A model generated the notes under the pieces. It saw only the letters and a program-made list of their open reading frames with translations. It did not search any database and was not told the origin of the DNA. A stretch of 64,000 nt of DNA from Serripes groenlandicus. Taxonomy: Eukaryota > Mollusca > Bivalvia > Cardiida > Cardiidae. The stretch spans positions 114,269,831-114,333,830 of the forward strand of contig JASEVX010000003.1 in NCBI GenBank assembly GCA_031761405.1, in the 5' to 3' direction. A program made the position numbers and the translations under genes. This document shows, piece by piece, positions 59,016 to 64,000 of the stretch. Each line of letters opens with the position of its first letter. The stretch's first letter is position 1.

Positions 59016-59425
59016 TACATACTAAAGCAGTCTCGTTTGTTTGAACGAAAGAACGTTGAAGTAATCGATATTTGAGTTATATTACGGCCGATGTAAAATA
59101 ATAGTAGGTTTATCCTTCCGAAAAATTAACCCTTTCAATGTTGAAATGTTAAAACAGACTTGTCCAGTTTTGCATTTATATGGAAGTCCATATCCAATTC
59201 TAGTGATGTCAAGATTTGACTCTATACTGTTAACATGCTTCACAAAATAATGTTGGACAAATTGGGGTTCGAATTCACAACCAATTTGAGCGCCAAGAAC
59301 AATTGCCTTTATTACCGTCTAGCATTACTAACAACATCGAGTATTGCCCGAACTGTCGATGTCGGCTGTCTAACCAAAATACCATTTAGGTGATACTGTC
59401 TAGGTTAACTGAATTCTCACGAATA

Positions 59426-59570
59426 TTGATTGATTATTTGATTTTTTACGCCGATTTCAACACTATTTCGGTATATCACGGCGTTTCCTTGGTAAGTTAC
59501 AGGTACTACTGTTACTTTTACTGACACCAGCCAGTAAGTCGTAACGCAACCCCGAAAGGTAGCGAATGAG
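59426..59570 (-). mobile_element. SINE 3' part
   Basis: Reverse tail TTTACGCCGATTTCAACAC and ATATCACGGCGTTTCC; body CCAGTAAGTCGTAACGC. Confidence 0.55.
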
Positions 59571-59685
59571 TTAAACAATACTATACTGTAAAGTATTTAT
59601 GTACACATACAAATAAGTTCAACAATACCACGGATCAGTATTTTGAACAATTATCACAGACGGTAACAATAAAAACAAACACATT

Positions 59686-59897
59686 TTACCCTTTCCCACA
59701 TACAACAAAGCTGCAGCCGACGACTTTGAACATATTTAGTCAAAATATATTGAAATTCTCTATAAATTAAAGAACATATATTGAAGGTTGAAAACATTTT
59801 GGAGAAATGGGAAATCGCTCATCATGAGCAATTTCTCTTTTGCTACAATGTTTTAAACAGTCGTTTACAGCAGTAGGCTTTCAGTGTGCATGTAACG
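59686..59897. mobile_element. Foldback-1 copy, right tip lost
   Basis: TTACCCTTTCCCACATACAA; hairpin near 59805-59840. Confidence 0.65.
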
Positions 59898-60139
59898 TTT
59901 CCAGCCTGTTGCTCACATGAAATTGAACTTGGTATTGAGATAAATATACTCAATGAAAGATACTTACAAATACGAAAGGAATGAGAAGAACAAAGGGACC
60001 TTATTTATATTGAATCAAATGCTCCGAGTTGTCAAGAGTTACCTTTCTTTTAAATTTACCTTCTCCAAGCAGAGTGACCTATTTGGCGAGCAGCAATATA
60101 TTTTGTACGAAACTTTTAAAGGACGATATCCCAGTAGTA
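59898..60139. other. Spacer before the Polinton-like region
   Basis: Short open frames without recognisable similarity. An AGTAAAGG lies at about 60136, where Polinton ends often carry AGT, but this is not proof. Confidence 0.3.
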
Positions 60140-60435
60140 AAGGAGGGTAGAATAGGGCATTTTGCGAATGCCCTATTCTACCCTCCTTATAAAAGGGATT
60201 TAAAGAGTAAAGGTATGAAGGGGAGATAGGGCATTTAAATAACTCTGTTGTTTTGTGAATGCCCTATTCTACTCTCCTTTGGAGGGTATTTCATCTCCAA
60301 GGGAGGGTAGAATAGGGCATGTCCAAGGAGGGTAGAATAGGGCATGTCCAAGGAGGGTAGAATAGGGCATCGCCCGGTCTACCTGACCAGTACATGCCCT
60401 ATTCTACCCTCCTAGGAGATGAAATACACTCCTTG
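60140..60435. repeat. Nested palindromes built on GGGTAGAATAGGGCAT
   Basis: A 49-base hairpin (60140-60188, arms about 21 bases) is followed by further forward and inverted copies. A 25-base unit is repeated three times at about 60296-60372. An outer inverted pair flanks it (GTATTTCATCTCC at about 60286 against its complement at about 60417). Could be the terminal region of the Polinton or a separate foldback element. Confidence 0.6.
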
Positions 60436-60543
60436 ATAGGATAGACCGTGGACTTAGTCGTTTTTAGGTCTTTTCTGATGTTGGACTTAGTCGTTTTTTC
60501 AATGACAAATTTGAAAAAGTTGAACTTTCTAAGTATGTGGTGT

Positions 60544-60559
60544 GGCCCTAAAAAGGGCC
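60544..60559 (-). terminator. Histone-type 3' stem-loop
   Basis: On the - strand GGCCCTTTTTAGGGCC: six-base-pair stem GGCCCT/AGGGCC, four-T loop, flanked 5' by AAAAC and 3' by ACACCACA. This closely follows the metazoan replication-dependent histone 3' end (canonical loop TTTC/TTTA). An AATAAA (60562-60567) overlaps just upstream. Confidence 0.5.
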
Positions 60560-60567
60560 GTTTTATT

Positions 60568-60834
60568 TCACAGATGACAACAGCCAAAGTTTGCTCTGCA
60601 AATTGGACAGAACTTGTTTCTCCTTCTTTTAGTTACTGTCAATTTTCCCTCTCCATCCCAATGAACTCTTCTTTTCATTTCAACGCCTAAATACACCACA
60701 TCTGGTTGTTGGTGTTGAAGCGTAACATTCTCTCTGGGTTGTCCTTCTATGAGTTGACGATGAATATTGATGAGTCGTTGACGAATATTTCTGAGATCAT
60801 CTGCAACATTCCTGAGTTCTCTGTGTAATTCCAT
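60568..60834 (-). CDS. Small coiled-coil/basic protein with its own promoter
   Basis: 88 residues. The N-terminal third is a helix with heptad-like Leu/Ile spacing (VADDLRNIRQRLINIHRQLI). The C-terminal part is basic and ends in a Cys-rich stretch (CPICRANFGCC). A TATAAATA lies 41 bases upstream of the ATG, and a histone-type stem-loop follows the TGA by 8 bases. It is separated from the capsid cluster by about 340 bases. Function unknown; it may belong to the viral element. Confidence 0.5.
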   Translation of the reverse strand: MELHRELRNVADDLRNIRQRLINIHRQLIEGQPRENVTLQHQQPDVVYLGVEMKRRVHWDGEGKLTVTKRRRNKFCPICRANFGCCHL

Positions 60835-60874
60835 GCTGATATCGAGGAGTGTATGGAATGAAATGACGTTCTGC

Positions 60875-60882
60875 TATTTATA
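60875..60882 (-). promoter_or_regulatory. TATA box of the small gene
   Basis: TATAAATA on the - strand, 41 bases before the ATG at 60834. This leaves room for a transcription start with a very short leader. Confidence 0.5.
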
Positions 60883-61093
60883 CCGATAGGTCGGATTGAC
60901 CTACTTTTGACTCAGAATTAAGCTTGACCAATGAAATGCATCGAACGTCATCCAATGAAAAGTTTGGGGACAACCTAGTGTAAATACATGTTTTCAAATG
61001 TTTTTTTCTGGTAAGCTATGTCATATTATGGATTGTTTTTAGGAATATCAAAAAAAAAAAAACAAACACAAAGATTTATGATTAAATGAACTT

Positions 61094-61099
61094 TTTATT
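61094..61099 (-). promoter_or_regulatory. Possible poly(A) signal for the capsid-protease transcript
   Basis: AATAAA on the - strand, about 75 bases after the protease stop, next to a short GAACTAT tandem repeat (about 61099-61135). Confidence 0.35.
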
Positions 61100-61172
61100 G
61101 AACTATGAACTATGAACTATGAACTATGAACAGTGAACAACATATTTACAATACAGTTTTTACAATAAATTT

Positions 61173-61667
61173 TTACAATAAAGTTTTTAAAGTCTTTTCA
61201 TGTATTGTTTTTCCATAAATCTGTTTGAACCAAATGGTTACATTTCGATCGTTTCTGTGATGTTCGGTTGTCCTAAATGTTTGTTGTAGACATTTCTGTA
61301 GATTATTTCCTCTCGCTACTGCATTCAGTACAAATATACAGTAATATCCACACACTACACCCAACAAACTTTGAATAACTTGTTTGTTGTATGTCCATGA
61401 TGATGAGTTATTGTGGATAAAGCTCATAATTTCTGTGTCGAGTGGTGGTAATCCATATTAATCGAAGTATGTTGCTTCTCCATTTCTGTTAAAGATCACT
61501 GCTATCTAATGTTCACCAGATCTGTCAGATAAGTCTGTATTGACAATGTAAGCTTGTACACTGTCTGGTTTTTGTTTTGGTAATTGATCTTTAGCACAAA
61601 CTTGTGCATGAAGGTTTTTTATCCAAGTTCCATGATCCAGTATGTATTGTATTTCATGAGTATGCAT
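61173..61667 (-). pseudogene. Adenain-like cysteine protease, broken by two stop codons
   Basis: Starts at the ATG overlapping the previous stop and ends at 61173. Two in-frame stops interrupt it, at 61506-61508 (TAG) and 61458-61460 (TAA). Each falls directly after a region expected to hold a catalytic residue (His, then Asp). The downstream piece is open and carries VCGYYCIFVLN, which fits the nucleophile Cys block of adenovirus-type maturation proteases. In Polintons this enzyme processes capsid precursors. As it stands no full-length enzyme can be made. Confidence 0.65.
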
Positions 61668-62122
61668 TACTTTCCCCAGGCCTGTTTGACTTTCTCACCC
61701 CACTGTTCAATCCATAAATCAGGAAACCCATTGATAACATTCTGTTTAATATTCAACCACATTTTGTAGGCTACTACAATTTCTGAGTCTTTCAGTGCCA
61801 TTTCTTCTATTACAGGATACCATTTCTCCATGATCTTGTTTGGATTAATCCTATGCATTGCTGTGGCAACGAACATATCTGTATGATCATGTCTGTCCAT
61901 GAAGAGGCAAAGTTGATGTTGCATTTGACTTGGATGATCTATGAGACACCCATGACAATTGTTATGTACTTCTTCAGCGATAAGTGTCTGTAATTCATCT
62001 ATTATGATTTTTTCAAAAGAATTGTAAATGTCCTTTCTCCTTTTTTCACTGACAGCGGCTGAAGAATATTTCACTTTGAAAGCTTCATCTCTAAGTAGAA
62101 TCGCCAATTCATGACCGGCCAT
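61667..62122 (-). CDS. Cys/His-motif protein of the element, function unknown
   Basis: 151 residues. Central putative metal-binding pattern C56-x2-C59-x3-H63-x5-H69-x2-C72. The N-terminal half is helical and charged; the C-terminal half is Trp- and Lys-rich. Proteins with this motif recur beside capsid genes in animal Polintons, but I know no proven function. Its TAA stop overlaps the next ATG by one base (TAATG). Confidence 0.6.
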   Translation of the reverse strand: MAGHELAILLRDEAFKVKYSSAAVSEKRRKDIYNSFEKIIIDELQTLIAEEVHNNCHGCLIDHPSQMQHQLCLFMDRHDHTDMFVATAMHRINPNKIMEKWYPVIEEMALKDSEIVVAYKMWLNIKQNVINGFPDLWIEQWGEKVKQAWGK

Positions 62123-62158
62123 GATTTCTTTTTCAGTAATCTGTGATGATTTCTTTTT

Positions 62159-63466
62159 TCAGTAATCTGTGATGATTTCTCTTAAGCCGTTGATTTCTAT
62201 CTGATTATCGAATTCAGCAAAGACAATAACGTTGATGACTCTTGGAAGTGCCGTACCAAACTGAAGTTCAATTCTGAGGCTCCCTGTTTTTATAGGATGT
62301 AGCTGTCCTTCTTCACTGCCTTGATCTGCTGTCAGATCATACCCCCACAATGCATAGCCAGCTTCGAACTCATCTTTAGTTATGTCAAATGATTTATTAG
62401 CGCCAATAGCCGAGACAGCCTGGTGTAGCGACAGGTATGACTTAAAAAAAAGGCCATGTTCGAAATCAGGTTCAAATGGTCTGTTATGAATACTATGACC
62501 GTTACATGAAACATTTAGTTTACTCAGATTAAAGTGCTGAAAATGGTATGGATTTCGTGTAAAAAGCCCATTATAAGCATCATTTCGTGTCATACCAATG
62601 AATATACGTTTTGGTAATTGTCCTTGGAACAAATGATCTTCAACTTTAGACTGAAGACCAGTTCCGATTGTAAACGTTTTAACTTCAACTCTACGAATTG
62701 GTATTTTCATGTTTTGTCGGGCAATGATTTGATTTAGATCATTTGCAATGACTGGTAGTATTTCAACATTTCTTACATTGAAACTAACTGATTCAAACAC
62801 AACTTTTGATTGTGGTGACCCGGCATCACCTGTAAGACAGAAGGTTGAAGAAGATCTATTGAGCTTTAATCGCATTTCAATACCATTTGGTAAATATTTC
62901 TCTTGATGAAACATATCAAGATGAATTCGTCCACACAACTCTGTGGTTCTGCTTTCTGTTATTACAGCCAATCTTTTTTTTAATCCTTCGTTGTCACCAT
63001 CATGAGCTAATGCATCGAATGCTCCAGCAGTGTCTTTAATCCAAAGATCACTAGCCTTTAGATGAGTGACTTTACTATCAGTATTGTATGACAGAAGATT
63101 TTCAATATATGCTCTGTACGGGTATGTGTCCAAATTACTGCTGACCAATTTATTGTTTAAATACAGATCAACACTGCTAAACATACTGTGAAGAAAATTG
63201 TTTGTTGGGACAACACTAGAATCTGCATCTAAGTTAGAACCATCTGCTTTTGTAATTTTGAATTTAACATACAGATAAGACTGTGACAAATCTGTCCAAC
63301 ACTCTGTCTGAGATGGAATGATGAATTCTATCGGTGAATTGTTTCCTAAAGATGCTACAGGAAAATGCTCAACCCATTGACTTTCTTGCATTGTTGTCAT
63401 CGTTGGTGGCACAGACAGAACATCAAGTTCTGATTTACTACACTCACAAGACCCACTTTGCATCAT
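62159..63466 (-). CDS. Polinton major capsid-like protein (F54H12.2 family)
   Basis: 435 residues, intact frame, starting 17 bases after the core-like gene. Beta-rich throughout, with features seen in the family: an N-terminal FIIPSQTECWTDLSQSYLYV block, a mid-protein LCGRIHLDMFHQEKYLPNG and a C-terminal GSLRIELQFGTALPRVIN. The family is annotated in animals as F54H12.2-like and was assigned as the double jelly-roll major capsid protein of Polintons. Length is at the short end. Gene integrity despite the damaged protease is notable. Confidence 0.75.
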   Translation of the reverse strand: MMQSGSCECSKSELDVLSVPPTMTTMQESQWVEHFPVASLGNNSPIEFIIPSQTECWTDLSQSYLYVKFKITKADGSNLDADSSVVPTNNFLHSMFSSVDLYLNNKLVSSNLDTYPYRAYIENLLSYNTDSKVTHLKASDLWIKDTAGAFDALAHDGDNEGLKKRLAVITESRTTELCGRIHLDMFHQEKYLPNGIEMRLKLNRSSSTFCLTGDAGSPQSKVVFESVSFNVRNVEILPVIANDLNQIIARQNMKIPIRRVEVKTFTIGTGLQSKVEDHLFQGQLPKRIFIGMTRNDAYNGLFTRNPYHFQHFNLSKLNVSCNGHSIHNRPFEPDFEHGLFFKSYLSLHQAVSAIGANKSFDITKDEFEAGYALWGYDLTADQGSEEGQLHPIKTGSLRIELQFGTALPRVINVIVFAEFDNQIEINGLREIITDY

Positions 63467-63483
63467 TTTTAATACTGGTTTCT

Positions 63484-63864
63484 TTAATCAAACACGTCTA
63501 AAGTTCTAGGTTTACTGTAATGTTTCTTATGTCTCTTTGAAACGATCTTACCCTTAGGAGTTCGAGACTTTAAATGACGAGACTGTCTCGTTTTAGGCTT
63601 ATTTATTCCACCTATAAGATTCTGTGCCAGATCTTTTACTGATTCTTTTCCACGCGATATCAATACAGCTTTTGGATTTTTTCCATGTAAGAAAATATCT
63701 TGAGCTGCACCTATTCCTTGTTTAATACCCTCCTTCTTTAAAGCATTCAATCCAGATTTGACTAAAGGTTTTAGTAGTGGTGTAACAGTTCTGAGTGCTG
63801 ATTTAAATAATGAACCTAGTCCATACCCATGCTGGTGTTTTACACCTCTATATACAGGCATCAT
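63484..63864 (-). CDS. Small basic core-like protein of the element
   Basis: 126 residues. Begins MMPVYRGVKHQHGYGLGSLF, then a Leu/Lys amphipathic region, a Gly/Ala helix and a very basic tail (SRHLKSRTPKGKIVSKRHKK). Short Gly-rich basic proteins of this kind sit directly upstream of the capsid gene in Polintons and adintoviruses and are compared with adenovirus core protein pX. Likely role: DNA condensation or capsid interior. Frame intact. Confidence 0.6.
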   Translation of the reverse strand: MMPVYRGVKHQHGYGLGSLFKSALRTVTPLLKPLVKSGLNALKKEGIKQGIGAAQDIFLHGKNPKAVLISRGKESVKDLAQNLIGGINKPKTRQSRHLKSRTPKGKIVSKRHKKHYSKPRTLDVFD

Positions 63865-63890
63865 TTTTTTGGTATTGGTTAACCCACACT

Positions 63891-64000
63891 TTAGCGAACC
63901 TGTCTGAAATGTAACTTTGCGATTGTCTTGCCAATAACAAAATGAACAGGATAACCAGAATCACCAGTTATATTGATATGAATTGTATCGAATTCCGATT
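63891..64000 (-). CDS. C-terminal end of an upstream Polinton gene (partial)
   Basis: About 36 codons enter from the window edge and stop at 63891-63893. The readable end is TIAKLHFRQVR. Position just upstream of the core and capsid genes suggests a structural protein, perhaps the minor capsid/penton, but the fragment is too short to say. Confidence 0.45.
   Translation of the reverse strand, partial: SEFDTIHINITGDSGYPVHFVIGKTIAKLHFRQVR

Larger units (their letters stand above)
54127..59318. repeat. Segmental tandem duplication, unit 2
   Basis: Same order as unit 1 without the LINE. Ends at GAGCGCCAAGAACAATT. Confidence 0.9.
60140..64000 (-). mobile_element. Part of a Polinton/Maverick (adintovirus-like) endogenous viral element
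   Basis: Intronless, closely packed - strand genes: a partial upstream gene, a small basic core-like protein, a DJR major-capsid-like protein, a Cys/His protein and an adenain-like protease. Gaps are 26, 17 and 36 bases, then a one-base overlap. This order is known from Polintons and adintoviruses. The outer boundary is not proven; it is placed at the palindromic repeats at 60140. The element runs off the window. One gene is clearly broken. Confidence 0.72.

Noticed and set aside
60544..60559. Rho-independent terminator
   Set aside because: Bacterial logic does not apply here; orientation and flanks match the eukaryotic histone 3' stem-loop on the - strand.

Overview
The window is AT-rich eukaryotic DNA with short exons, long introns and a very heavy repeat load. 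The tRNA-derived SINEs with a conserved 'GCCGTGATATAACTGA' tail, the foldback elements and the predicted proteins fit a bivalve mollusc. The species cannot be named from sequence alone.

Host genes. Two multi-exon genes can be assembled by splice sites, and they converge. On the + strand (3905-13289) a seven-exon tetraspanin of about 359 residues has four membrane segments, a CCG-containing large loop and a long charged, Tyr/Pro/Gly-rich tail. On the - strand (27686-21582) a four-coding-exon gene encodes a perforin-like (MACPF) protein of about 684 residues. It has a short cytosolic-looking N-terminus, a signal-anchor helix, a linker, the MACPF domain and two Cys-rich PAN/apple-like modules. 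A decayed copy of one of its exons lies in the next intron. A single possible terminal exon (47118-47192) and an exon-like remnant (about 29405-29625) are weaker.

Repeats. 1-3.9 kb holds a tandem duplication with large palindromes. The tetraspanin introns carry minisatellites, foldback elements and a SINE. 13.5-14.9 kb is a 49-bp array; 18.5-19.3 kb is a foldback element; 20.5-21.2 kb holds a probable mariner-like relic. 33.3-41.0 kb is a 30-bp satellite of roughly 257 monomers with a 1,380-bp higher-order repeat, followed by a 35-bp satellite (41.8-44.4 kb). 47.2-59.3 kb is a tandem segmental duplication of about 5 kb units. It was later hit by a 5'-truncated LINE and two SINEs, each with the empty site preserved in the other unit.

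Right end. From about 60.1 kb to the window edge, on the - strand, is part of a Polinton/Maverick (adintovirus-like) endogenous viral element. It has the 3' end of an upstream gene, a small basic core-like protein, a major-capsid-like protein, a Cys/His protein and an adenain-like protease broken by two stops. Further along is a small separate gene with its own TATA box and a histone-type 3' stem-loop. No polymerase, integrase or packaging ATPase is visible here; if present they lie beyond 64000.
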